A DNA stretch of 7,230 nt, from positions 1-7,230 of the forward strand of contig JAISHN010000032.1 of the NCBI GenBank assembly GCA_031262635.1, given 5' to 3'. Source of the stretch: Holosporaceae bacterium (lineage in GTDB: Bacteria > Pseudomonadota > Alphaproteobacteria > UBA3830). The position numbers were made by a program, and so were the translations under genes. Shown one piece after another: positions 1 through 5,809 of this stretch. The notes under the pieces were generated by a model that was not told the origin of the DNA, did no database searches, and saw nothing but the letters and a program-made list of their open reading frames with translations. Each line of letters starts with the position of its first letter. Within the stretch, counting starts at the first letter, position 1.

Positions 1-236
1 GTTTTTCGTAACATTATTAATTCCAGAAAAATACCTATTTATCAAATCGTTCATGCCCACATAGCCTCATATGATATATCCATATAACCATAGCATCTTT
101 TACGGGGTGGAGGAAGGGAACAAACCCGAAGTCCAAGGGAGCGATCTAAGCGATTTTCATACGTCTCTGTCGTATATAGCTTCGCTCAAGGATGACGTAA
201 GGAAATCACATATGAGAGATAGATCGTCTTCATTTA
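1..236. other. No gene recognised at left edge
   Basis: I see no supportable gene here. A 65-codon plus-strand frame (71-268) has no Shine-Dalgarno, no recognisable motif, and runs antiparallel into the 3' end of the membrane-protein gene. Around 180-198 the text CTTCGCTCAAGGATGACGT resembles the terminal arm of the palindromic repeat at 5005-5090, which ends in AGGATGACG, so part of this gap is probably decayed repeat. A short ATACG/CGTAT hairpin (159-175) is not followed by a T-run in either direction and is not called a terminator. Confidence 0.5.
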
Positions 237-1664
237 TCAATTTTCCGATCTATAAATTCTTGACGTAAGATCAGTCAGAGTCTGCGAAAGCTTTAGTCCT
301 TTTTCTTCCAATTTTTTCGAAACAACGGAAAAAGAAGGCGCTAACGCAGTTTCTTCTGAAAAAATTGCCACTGAATTTTTGGTTAACTGATCCAAGTTCA
401 TGATCTTTTTTAAGGGAAACTTTCTTCCAAAATAATAATTAAGAAAGAATTCATACGCCTCGAATTTTTTCTTATCTAACTTTTTGTATAAAGGATCTTC
501 ATATTCTAGAGAAATCCAATAAACGTCTTTTCCAGATTGATATTCGTTAATAAGTCGATCGAAAATAAAATGATCTTCTTCTCGATGCTTCCAAATGTTA
601 ATCGCTTGTTCTTTTGAGTTTCGGATAGATAACAGCGAACATAAAATCGCCGATAAAACAGCTCCTATGATTTTAAATTTCTTACCTTTAGAAAGAAAAA
701 CTGCTAAAGCAGGAATACTCAACAATATTGATGGAAAAACGTAATAAGGAGAATATAACTTAAGCAAGGAATAAGCTAAAGTATTTCCAACGCCCGCGAA
801 TAATAACGAATCGGTAAAGACGCGACTCTTATCTTTCTTAATTAAAATAGAATACGTTCTGATAAAAGCGATCGTCGCAATTAAATACAAAATCGGCTCA
901 TTGTTAAATTGAGCGAATGATAATTCTGAAAAATTCGAAATTATTTGAGCATACGGTTTGCCTTGATCTCTGAAAAAGTGTCTATAAACGTATATCGCGA
1001 CAAAAATTGCTGAATTCGCTAACAAAGAACAATAAAAAATTCTGTCTTTTCTGGAATTTTCTCCAAAAATTAGATTTGTCGCGACAATAATAGCGACAAC
1101 TCCAAATATCTGCTCTTTAAGGTATGTAGCGTAAGCCGCCGCTAAAAACGTCGCGCAGTAATATAGCGTCGATTGTTTTTCACATCCCTTTGCCGCGCAC
1201 AACATAAATGCGGCGAACATGAAAAATATCATCCTCTCAGGGAAAATGCACGACATGTGGATTAGCAAAAAACTAGAAGTCGAAAATAAAAGCAATAAAC
1301 AAAAAACTGATATTAAATTCTTATCCTTAGTAATTTTGTTTAGGAAAGCCAATAACATTAGGCTTGAAAGAATCATTACGACGCAGTTATACGCATAATG
1401 CGCGACGACGCTTCTTCCATATGATCCAAATAATAACAATATGCAATAATCGCAAATACCAAGAGGCCAAAATCTGCCGGAGCCTGTAAAAGCATGACTC
1501 GGCTTTCCAATGGCCGTTCTTCCGACAAGTTGGTAATCGTCCGCCCAAAAGATATCGAACACCCAATTTGCTTTCCATAGGATACAAACGGATATGAAAC
1601 ATAAGGCAAGGACTAAGATCGCGTAGCTTATTGCTTTAGCGTTTATGTTTATACGAAGGGTCAT
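237..1664 (-). CDS. Multi-spanning membrane protein, GT-C glycosyltransferase-like
   Basis: The 475-residue product has about ten hydrophobic segments (roughly residues 11-29, 88-108, 116-135, 144-158, 166-180, 186-200, 209-228, 257-275, 308-324, 331-347) and a soluble C-terminal part from about 348. After the first segment comes WADDY (acidic pair D42-D43), then GRFWPLG at 63-69, and a YLKEQ motif near 181-185. An acidic pair in the first periplasmic loop plus a KE motif further in is the pattern of GT-C enzymes, which move sugars from polyprenyl-phosphate carriers to glycans, lipids or proteins at the outer face of the inner membrane. The exact family and substrate are not recognised. The frame stays open to 1814, but the extra 50 codons lie in a palindromic repeat, so I place the start at the ATG at 1664. 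Its ribosome site is weak. It lies downstream of lpxC on the same strand and may be cotranscribed with it, which would fit a surface-glycan role. Confidence 0.65.
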   Translation of the reverse strand: MTLRININAKAISYAILVLALCFISVCILWKANWVFDIFWADDYQLVGRTAIGKPSHAFTGSGRFWPLGICDYCILLLFGSYGRSVVAHYAYNCVVMILSSLMLLAFLNKITKDKNLISVFCLLLLFSTSSFLLIHMSCIFPERMIFFMFAAFMLCAAKGCEKQSTLYYCATFLAAAYATYLKEQIFGVVAIIVATNLIFGENSRKDRIFYCSLLANSAIFVAIYVYRHFFRDQGKPYAQIISNFSELSFAQFNNEPILYLIATIAFIRTYSILIKKDKSRVFTDSLLFAGVGNTLAYSLLKLYSPYYVFPSILLSIPALAVFLSKGKKFKIIGAVLSAILCSLLSIRNSKEQAINIWKHREEDHFIFDRLINEYQSGKDVYWISLEYEDPLYKKLDKKKFEAYEFFLNYYFGRKFPLKKIMNLDQLTKNSVAIFSEETALAPSFSVVSKKLEEKGLKLSQTLTDLTSRIYRSEN

Positions 1665-1690
1665 GGGAGTATTACTTTCTATTTTCCGCG

Positions 1691-1756
1691 CTAGAAGAGC
1701 AAAGCTAGATGAATGACCCATGAGATTTTTCCGCGTCTCCGCCGAATGGATCCTTC
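1691..1756 (-). repeat. Palindromic repeat family A, copy 1
   Basis: Read on the minus strand this begins GAAGGATCCA, continues with CGGCG, an A-rich stretch AAAAATC, then CAT.G.TC.TTC, and ends CTCTTCTAG. It aligns along its whole length with the plus-strand copy at 5014-5082, with mostly single-base differences. It sits just upstream of the GT-C-like gene and stays open in that gene's frame, so it may be transcribed or even translated as an N-terminal extension. Confidence 0.7.
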
Positions 1757-1826
1757 GCTCCGCTCCATGATGATATAAAGAGAAGGGTTTGTCCTCATGG
1801 CGCCGCGTCGACAATAGCCGCCTCTA

Positions 1827-1922
1827 CGTCATTGTGAAAAGCGAAGCGACGAAACGCGCTAGAAAAAGCGGCGGCAGTATCGCTGGATTGCCGCGTCAAG
1901 CTACGCTCTTCTCGCAATAACG
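1827..1922 (+). repeat. Palindromic repeat family B, copy 1 (full)
   Basis: The element starts CGTCATTGTGA, has GCGAAGCGACG near 1841-1851, CTGGATTGCCGCGTC near 1883-1897, and ends CTCGCAATAACG. The termini are near-perfect inverted repeats (CGTCATTG against CAATAACG, one mismatch). This general form, CGTCATTGCGAG with GCGAAGCGA and CTGGATTGCCGCGTC, is a widespread intergenic palindrome in host-associated bacteria, from memory of such genomes. A second, truncated copy is at 5734-5808 in inverse orientation. Confidence 0.75.
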
Positions 1923-1948
1923 AAAATGCTTGTTCTTTTATAATAGCG

Positions 1949-1964
1949 AAAAACGCGCGACGCG
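1949..1964 (-). terminator. Possible weak terminator after lpxC
   Basis: On the minus strand, 18 bases past the lpxC stop, CGCG-TCG-CGCG (1964-1954) forms a short GC hairpin followed directly by TTTTT (1953-1949). The stem is only four base pairs, so termination would be partial at best, and transcription may continue into the membrane-protein gene. Confidence 0.3.
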
Positions 1965-1982
1965 GCGTAGTATAATCCATAC

Positions 1983-2819
1983 TTACTCTTCCGTTATCTC
2001 ATAATTCTCGTCGTCTTCAAAAAGCCGGCGTAAAAGCTCATGGTTCGTTTTATGGCTCGGGCAAAAGGCGTCAAATCTGGCTTTGATTTCAAAACCGGCG
2101 AGCGATAGGTCGCCGACAACGTCCAAAATTTTATGACGAACAGGCTCGTTGTCCAGCCTTAGTCCGTCTTTGTTCAACGGTCGGCCGCATTCGTCAAAAA
2201 CGACGGCGTTTTCTAGCGACGATCCCAACGCGAGATTGTTTTTCCGCAAAAACTCCGCTTCTGCGAAAAAACCGAACGTTCTCGCCGGAGCTATCTCCTT
2301 CGCAAAGTCGCCGGTTGCGAAATCAAACGAAATCGGATCGGTTTTTAGACCTTTCGCCGCGTAATCGCACTCAATGTTTATGGTGAACGAGTCTGACGGA
2401 GACAGCGTCTCCCATTTTTCGCCCTCTTGAATTTTTACCGGTCTCAATACTCGCAGCGTTTTGCGTTTTTTATCGATTTTCCGAATTCCGACCGACAAAA
2501 TCATCTCGACAAACGGAAGAGCGGAGCCGTCCGTTATTGGAAGCTCGTCGCCGTCGACTCTTACCGCAGCGGCAGTTACGCCTAATCCGTAAAAAGCGGC
2601 AAGCAAGTGTTCTACGGTAGCGACGCTCGCTCCGCCGGCCGATAATTTCGTACATAAATTGGAATCCAAGACGCTGGAAAAATTCGCGGCGATAACGTCG
2701 CCGCCTTTTAAAAACGATATCTCCGACTCGGCCGGTTCTATTGAAACGCGGCAAATTTTTCCGCTATGCGCGCCGATTCCTTCAAACGAGACGGCGTTTT
2801 TTAACGTGGATTGAAACAA
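1983..2819 (-). CDS. lpxC: UDP-3-O-acyl-N-acetylglucosamine deacetylase (LpxC)
   Basis: LpxC removes the N-acetyl group from UDP-3-O-acyl-GlcNAc, the committed step of lipid A synthesis in the cytoplasm. The 278-residue product is slightly shorter than the usual 290-305. Family motifs are in order: the N-terminal GIGAHSGK (14-21), TVEHLLAA (68-75) with general base E70 and zinc ligand H71, ITDGSA (95-100), the ARTFGF segment (179-184), RHKILDVVGDL (228-238) with zinc ligands H229 and D233, and SHKTNHELL (255-263), whose H256 matches the second catalytic histidine. All catalytic residues are present. The start is TTG at 2819: GAGGGA lies a few bases upstream, there is an in-frame stop shortly before it, and the upstream ATG (about 2835) is in another frame. 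The rare start codon may keep expression low, which is usual for a tightly dosed enzyme. It diverges from gapR and has its own promoter at 2937-2909. Confidence 0.95.
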   Translation of the reverse strand: MFQSTLKNAVSFEGIGAHSGKICRVSIEPAESEISFLKGGDVIAANFSSVLDSNLCTKLSAGGASVATVEHLLAAFYGLGVTAAAVRVDGDELPITDGSALPFVEMILSVGIRKIDKKRKTLRVLRPVKIQEGEKWETLSPSDSFTINIECDYAAKGLKTDPISFDFATGDFAKEIAPARTFGFFAEAEFLRKNNLALGSSLENAVVFDECGRPLNKDGLRLDNEPVRHKILDVVGDLSLAGFEIKARFDAFCPSHKTNHELLRRLFEDDENYEITEE

Positions 2820-2824
2820 TTTTT

Positions 2825-2830
2825 TCCCTC
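2825..2830 (-). promoter_or_regulatory. Ribosome binding site that fixes the TTG start of lpxC
   Basis: GAGGGA on the minus strand lies five bases upstream of the TTG at 2819. Reading upstream in the lpxC frame, a TAA stop precedes any ATG, so this site and the TTG are the only sensible start. Confidence 0.75.
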
Positions 2831-2908
2831 GGCATTTTTTTTAAATTTTTAAACAGTCGCATCGCAAGAACGGCGGAACAAACTAATTCCCTAACGACTT
2901 CGATGCGA

Positions 2909-2937
2909 ATACTAATCTGCAGATTGATAGTTTTCAA
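2909..2937 (-). promoter_or_regulatory. Predicted sigma70 promoter of lpxC
   Basis: On the minus strand TTGAAA (2937-2932) is separated by exactly 17 bases from TAGTAT (2914-2909). The -35 is good and the -10 matches four of six consensus bases. The predicted start of transcription is near 2902, giving a leader of about 80 bases. The -35 lies within the dyad at 2922-2939. Confidence 0.45.
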
Positions 2938-2939
2938 TC
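2922..2939. promoter_or_regulatory. Candidate operator: GATTGA-N6-TCAATC dyad
   Basis: GATTGA (2922-2927) and TCAATC (2934-2939) are perfect inverted repeats with a 6-base spacer. The dyad covers the -35 boxes of both divergent promoters, so one dimeric regulator bound here could control lpxC and gapR together. The regulator is unknown; this is inferred from geometry alone. Confidence 0.4.
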
Positions 2940-2952
2940 GTTATTGTATAGT
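2924..2952 (+). promoter_or_regulatory. Predicted sigma70 promoter of gapR operon
   Basis: TTGATA (2924-2929), a 17-base spacer and TATAGT (2947-2952) make a good sigma70-type promoter. Transcription would start near 2959, leaving a T-rich leader of about 83 bases before gapR. Confidence 0.55.
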
Positions 2953-3018
2953 TATCGTCGGATCGGGGCGTTTTGTTGTTCTCCTTGTTGTTGTTTTTTC
3001 TGCGCATCATGTCTCGAT

Positions 3019-3036
3019 CCTCCTGAGTTTCGGAGG
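3019..3036 (+). promoter_or_regulatory. Hairpin covering the gapR ribosome binding site
   Basis: CCTCC (3019-3023) is the exact complement of GGAGG (3032-3036), which is the core of the Shine-Dalgarno for gapR, with the 8-base loop TGAGTTTC between. A five-codon frame (ATG at 3009, TGA at 3024-3026) crosses the upstream arm; ribosomes on it would open the hairpin. Whether either is used is not known. Confidence 0.4.
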
Positions 3037-3041
3037 GAACG

Positions 3042-3308
3042 ATGCACTCAAGCGACATTGGAAAATTAAAGCAATATATTGAAAAAATTGAGAATTTAGA
3101 AGCCGAAAAAACGGAAATACAAGAGCATATTTCCGACGTTTATAAGCAAGCGAAGCTGGAAGGTTTCGATCCGAAAATCATGAAAAAAGTCATTCGACTG
3201 AAAAAGATGAAAACGGAAGATCGGGAATCCGAGGATCTACTCCTAGACACATACATGCTGGCGTTGGGACTGATTCCGTCCGACGACGAGGAGCGGCGTG
3301 AGGATTAA
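3042..3308 (+). CDS. gapR: GapR family DNA-binding protein (DUF2312/UPF0335)
   Basis: The 88-residue product matches the Caulobacter GapR family in length and layout: a long N-terminal helix with coiled-coil character (about 5-40, LKQYIEKIENLEAEKTEI), the GFD turn (41-43), a basic helix KIMKKVIRLKKMK (45-57) that contacts DNA in the family, and a short hydrophobic helix (64-79, DLLLDTYMLALGLIP). GapR binds overtwisted AT-rich DNA ahead of replication and transcription and stimulates type II topoisomerases; that role is known for Caulobacter and inferred here. The acidic tail DDEERRED (81-88) extends a little beyond the usual end. The ATG at 3042 is set by GGAGGG at 3032-3037. It is the first gene of a plus-strand unit and overlaps the start of pgeF by 11 bases, so the two are probably translationally coupled. 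Confidence 0.9.
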   Translation: MHSSDIGKLKQYIEKIENLEAEKTEIQEHISDVYKQAKLEGFDPKIMKKVIRLKKMKTEDRESEDLLLDTYMLALGLIPSDDEERRED

Positions 3309-4041
3309 ATCTGCCAAAATTTTCTCTGAATTTGTAGAACATGGATTTTTCGGCAGAATTGGAGGAAAAAGCTTCGGAGTTTACGCTTCGTTGAATTGTT
3401 CTAAATCTGTCGGCGACGAAGAAGCGGTCGTTTTACAAAATCTAGAAATCGTAAGAAAAGAACTACAAGTAAAGAAACTAATAACGCCGAATCAAACGCA
3501 TAGCGCAGTCTGCGTCGTTGTCGATAACAAAACCGAAACGGACGTAAAAGCCGACGCTCTCGTTACGAATACGCCTGGAATCGCGATCGGAATTTTAACG
3601 GCGGATTGCGCACCCATACTGTTCGCGGACGCAAAAAAGCGAATAATCGGAGCGGCTCACGCAGGCTGGCGAGGAGCGGCGTTTGGAGTCGTCGAAGCGA
3701 CGGTTCAAAAAATGACGGGACTCGGAAGCGATCCGAAAGACATAACGGCGGCGATCGGTCCTTGCGTCGCCGTTGAAAGCTATGAAGTCGACGACGATTT
3801 TAAGCGAGATTTCAAAGACAAAGGCGACTGCTTTCTAACAATAAACGGCAAATTGCATTTTGATCTCCCTAAATACTGTCGCGATCGATTAATCCAATCG
3901 GGATTGAGCCGCGATAACATAGATTCGCTCGGAATAGACACATACGCAGATCAAGAAAATTACTTTAGCTACCGTTTCGCGAGACAAAATACAAACGGAA
4001 TCTGCGGAAGGCAAATTTCCGCGATATGTTTGAAACAATAA
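3298..4041 (+). CDS. pgeF: Peptidoglycan editing factor PgeF (YfiH/laccase-domain family)
   Basis: The 247-residue product has the normal length and all signatures of the YfiH/multicopper-polyphenol-oxidase-like family, which is zinc dependent. The active-site residues are H68 in PNQTHS, C104 in LTADCAP (100-106) and H121 in GAAHAGWRG (118-126); AAIGPCV (151-157) and the C-terminal GRQISAICL (237-245) also fit. In E. coli this protein hydrolyses precursors in which L-serine is wrongly attached to UDP-MurNAc, keeping L-alanine in the peptidoglycan stem; homologues have also been given purine nucleoside phosphorylase and deaminase activity. It is cytoplasmic and has no signal peptide. The start is GTG at 3298, inside the end of gapR, with GAGGAG at 3288-3293 just upstream. 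The next gene begins 12 bases after its stop. Confidence 0.93.
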   Translation: MRIKSAKIFSEFVEHGFFGRIGGKSFGVYASLNCSKSVGDEEAVVLQNLEIVRKELQVKKLITPNQTHSAVCVVVDNKTETDVKADALVTNTPGIAIGILTADCAPILFADAKKRIIGAAHAGWRGAAFGVVEATVQKMTGLGSDPKDITAAIGPCVAVESYEVDDDFKRDFKDKGDCFLTINGKLHFDLPKYCRDRLIQSGLSRDNIDSLGIDTYADQENYFSYRFARQNTNGICGRQISAICLKQ

Positions 4042-4053
4042 ACGGCGCGCGAT

Positions 4054-4974
4054 ATGACGATAAGCGAAGCTCCTTCTAACGTCGCGTTAATTAAGTACAT
4101 GGGAAAATTGGATGGAAATGTTCCGCGCAACGTCTCGTTATCTTATACGCTCGATAAATTTCGAACGACGGTTTATCTTGAAAATTGTTCGAATGAAGAT
4201 CGCTTTGTAAACGATATTGGGTTAGATCAAAAATCCGTCGATCGCTTCTTGAGGCATTTGCAAAACATAAAAAAACTCTACGATTACAACGGCTATTTTT
4301 CCGTTAGATCCCTCAATAATTTTCCGCATTCGGCCGGCGTAGCGAGTTCTTCGTCGAGTTTCGCCGCTCTAACAAAATGCGCGATAACGGCGATATGCAA
4401 AATGAAAGCCGCGGCCATTCCGTCGCCGGAAGAAATGAGCGTAATTAGCAGAACCGCGTCGGGAGCCTCTTGCAGATCGTTTTTCGCTCCCTGGAGCGTG
4501 TGGGATCGCGATGGAGCTAGAAAAATAGACATAAAAATCAAAGAATTAAATCACGATCTAATTTTAGTCGATATAAGACCGAAAAAAGTGTCGTCTAGCA
4601 AAGCTCATAAGTTAGTCGAAACCAGCCCGTTGTTTGCGGACAGGCCGTCAAGAGCTGAAAAACGCTTTGTCGATCTAGTAAACGCCCTAAATTGCGATCG
4701 ATGGAACGACGCTTGTCAAATATGTTGGGAAGAATTCGCAGACATGCACGGTTTGTTTGAAACTTCGTCTCCGAGTTTTGGATATATTTCGTCAAAAACA
4801 AAAGTCGTACTGAATGCGATAAAGAACTTTCGTAGGCTAAACGGCGATAGTCCGATAACTACGATCGACGCGGGACCTAACGTTCATCTTTTGTGGAGAA
4901 AAGATCAAGAGGAAGCGAGAAGCGAGTTGAAAAAAGAGATTTTATCATTAGACAAAGACTTTATAGTTATATAG
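4054..4974 (+). CDS. mvaD: Diphosphomevalonate decarboxylase-like GHMP protein
   Basis: The 306-residue product is a GHMP-superfamily protein closest in motifs to mevalonate diphosphate decarboxylase, which converts mevalonate-5-diphosphate to isopentenyl diphosphate with ATP. Visible signatures: SNVALIKYMGK (8-18), matching the family's NIALVKYWGK except that Trp is Met16; the ATP loop PHSAGVASSSSSFAAL (91-106); SGASCRSFFAPWSVW (136-150), matching the GSGSACRS segment; SSSKAHKLVETSPLF (180-194); and IDAGPNVHLL (271-280) with the expected catalytic aspartate D272. No other mevalonate-pathway gene is in the window. Alphaproteobacteria normally use the MEP pathway, so transfer is likely. A related enzyme such as phosphomevalonate decarboxylase or mevalonate-3-kinase cannot be excluded. 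There is no clear Shine-Dalgarno before the ATG, and the gene probably depends on readthrough from pgeF. Confidence 0.85.
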   Translation: MTISEAPSNVALIKYMGKLDGNVPRNVSLSYTLDKFRTTVYLENCSNEDRFVNDIGLDQKSVDRFLRHLQNIKKLYDYNGYFSVRSLNNFPHSAGVASSSSSFAALTKCAITAICKMKAAAIPSPEEMSVISRTASGASCRSFFAPWSVWDRDGARKIDIKIKELNHDLILVDIRPKKVSSSKAHKLVETSPLFADRPSRAEKRFVDLVNALNCDRWNDACQICWEEFADMHGLFETSSPSFGYISSKTKVVLNAIKNFRRLNGDSPITTIDAGPNVHLLWRKDQEEARSELKKEILSLDKDFIVI

Positions 4975-4998
4975 TATTATAGCCGTTATAACTTTTTT
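4966..4998 (+). terminator. Possible AT-rich terminator after mvaD
   Basis: GTTATA (4966-4971) is the exact complement of TATAAC (4987-4992), and TTTTTT follows at 4993-4998. An alternative inner stem TTATA/TATAA (4977-4991) is also possible. The stem is AT-rich and overlaps the last codons of the gene, so strength is doubtful; its position at the end of gapR-pgeF-mvaD is right. Confidence 0.35.
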
Positions 4999-5004
4999 GT
5001 AATA

Positions 5005-5090
5005 CTAGAGGCCGAAGGATCCAAGCGGCGAAGAAGCTTAAAAAATCGCATAGATCCTTCGTCGAACTTCGTTCTCCTCTAGGATGACGA
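5005..5090 (+). repeat. Palindromic repeat family A, copy 2
   Basis: The outer arms CTAGAGG (5005-5011) and CCTCTAG (5076-5082) are exact inverted repeats, and so are the inner arms GAAGGATC (5014-5021) and GATCCTTC (5053-5060). It ends in AGGATGACG. The part 5014-5082 aligns with 1756-1691 on the other strand. It lies between mvaD and the Nudix gene and can fold into a long hairpin in RNA or DNA. Confidence 0.8.
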
Positions 5091-5133
5091 AAAAGCGGTT
5101 AGCTTTCCATTAATAATAAGGAGGAAACGACGC

Positions 5134-5559
5134 GTGAAACTAACAACTTACGTAAGCGTTTATTTGGTTCTTGAGAAAAACGGAAAATTTCTTCTTTCTA
5201 AACGGAAAAATACTGGATACAGAGACGGTTGGCGGTCTATGGTCGCCGGACATCTCGAGGAAGGAGAAAAAGCGATCGACGCTATGATCCGCGAAACGAG
5301 GGAAGAAGCTAATATTCAAATAAATCGGGAAGATTTAAAAGTCGCTCACGTTATGTTTCGCCATGAAGATCGAGCGTATGCGGATATATTTTTAACTTGC
5401 AAAAAATACTCGGGAGAACTTCGAAATAATGAACCAAACGTATGCGACGGTCTGGAGTTTTTTAGTCTCGAGGAATTTCCAGAGAATACCGTCGAATACG
5501 TAAAAACGGCGATCGACTATATAAAGAAAGGCGTAGCGTTCAGCGACGATACTTTATAA
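5134..5559 (+). CDS. Nudix hydrolase
   Basis: The 141-residue product is a single Nudix domain. The Nudix box runs from G39 to I61: G39, E45, R53-E54 and E57-E58 are in place for metal binding and pyrophosphate hydrolysis, but the usual glycine after the EE pair is N60. The beta strand before it (VSVYLVLEKNGKFLLSKR, 7-24) is typical. Nudix enzymes cleave nucleoside diphosphates linked to another group; the sequence alone does not fix the substrate, and an oxidised nucleotide or a nucleotide-sugar is possible. The GTG start at 5134 has a strong AAGGAGG at 5118-5124. It follows mvaD on the same strand after 159 bases that hold a possible terminator and a repeat, so it may be a separate unit, though I see no strong promoter. 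The upstream gene is isoprenoid-related, so an isopentenyl-diphosphate isomerase was considered, but the protein is too short and lacks that family's motifs. Confidence 0.88.
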   Translation: MKLTTYVSVYLVLEKNGKFLLSKRKNTGYRDGWRSMVAGHLEEGEKAIDAMIRETREEANIQINREDLKVAHVMFRHEDRAYADIFLTCKKYSGELRNNEPNVCDGLEFFSLEEFPENTVEYVKTAIDYIKKGVAFSDDTL

Positions 5560-5733
5560 ATCCAAATAAAGGATTAAAAGAACCGATTTAGAGCAGAGAT
5601 ATCAAATATTTTCGTTATCCTAAAACGCCTTGACGCGCTCAACGGCTCAAGGACGCAGACGGCTTCTCCACGCCTCTCCGTCTGTATTCTAGATAAAAAT
5701 ACTGACTAGGTTAAAGATACAAGGACAAAGTCC

Positions 5734-5808
5734 GACGCGGCGATCCAGAATTTATACTGGTTTCTCCGCATTCCTGGCGCGCTTCGAGCTTCGCTTCTAG
5801 CAACGACG
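5734..5808 (-). repeat. Palindromic repeat family B, copy 2 (truncated)
   Basis: On the minus strand it starts CGTCGTTG, continues GAAGCGAAGC, CGCGC, GCGG, CAGTAT, and ends CTGGATCGCCGCGTC. These blocks match, in the same order and with similar spacing, the first three quarters of the copy at 1827-1922. The last arm of that copy (CTACGCTCTTCTCGCAATAACG in two pieces) is absent, so this copy is decayed or truncated. Confidence 0.65.
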
Positions 5809-5809
5809 T

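Larger units (their letters stand above)
1665..1982. other. Intergenic block of two palindromic repeats
   Basis: This 318-bp gap between lpxC and the GT-C-like gene has no independent gene. It is largely made of two different palindromic elements, one at 1691-1756 and one at 1827-1922, joined by a GC-rich linker containing GCCGCGTCGACAATAGCCGC (1802-1821), which resembles part of the second element. Frames of 50 and 61 codons run open through these repeats on the minus strand, but their translation is that of the repeats and shows no protein family. Confidence 0.7.

Noticed and set aside
71..268. 65-codon plus-strand frame
   Set aside because: No ribosome site or motif, antisense to the end of the membrane-protein gene, and it crosses a repeat fragment.
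1376..1609. Two further minus-strand frames of 71-77 codons
   Set aside because: They are alternative frames inside the long membrane-protein gene.
1795..1980. 61-codon minus-strand frame behind lpxC
   Set aside because: Almost all of it is the translated family B palindrome and its flanks; no ribosome site of note and no family.
2470..3082. Frames on both strands overlapping the 5' end of lpxC and its promoter region
   Set aside because: Arg-rich shadow of lpxC on the minus strand and a low-complexity plus-strand frame across the divergent promoters; neither has a family signature.
4293..4801. Antisense frames of 68-82 codons within mvaD
   Set aside because: Shadows of a gene whose motifs are intact from end to end.
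5134..5559. Isopentenyl-diphosphate isomerase type I, suggested by the neighbouring mevalonate gene
   Set aside because: The protein has a standard Nudix box and only 141 residues, and lacks the isomerase's conserved cysteine and glutamate motifs.
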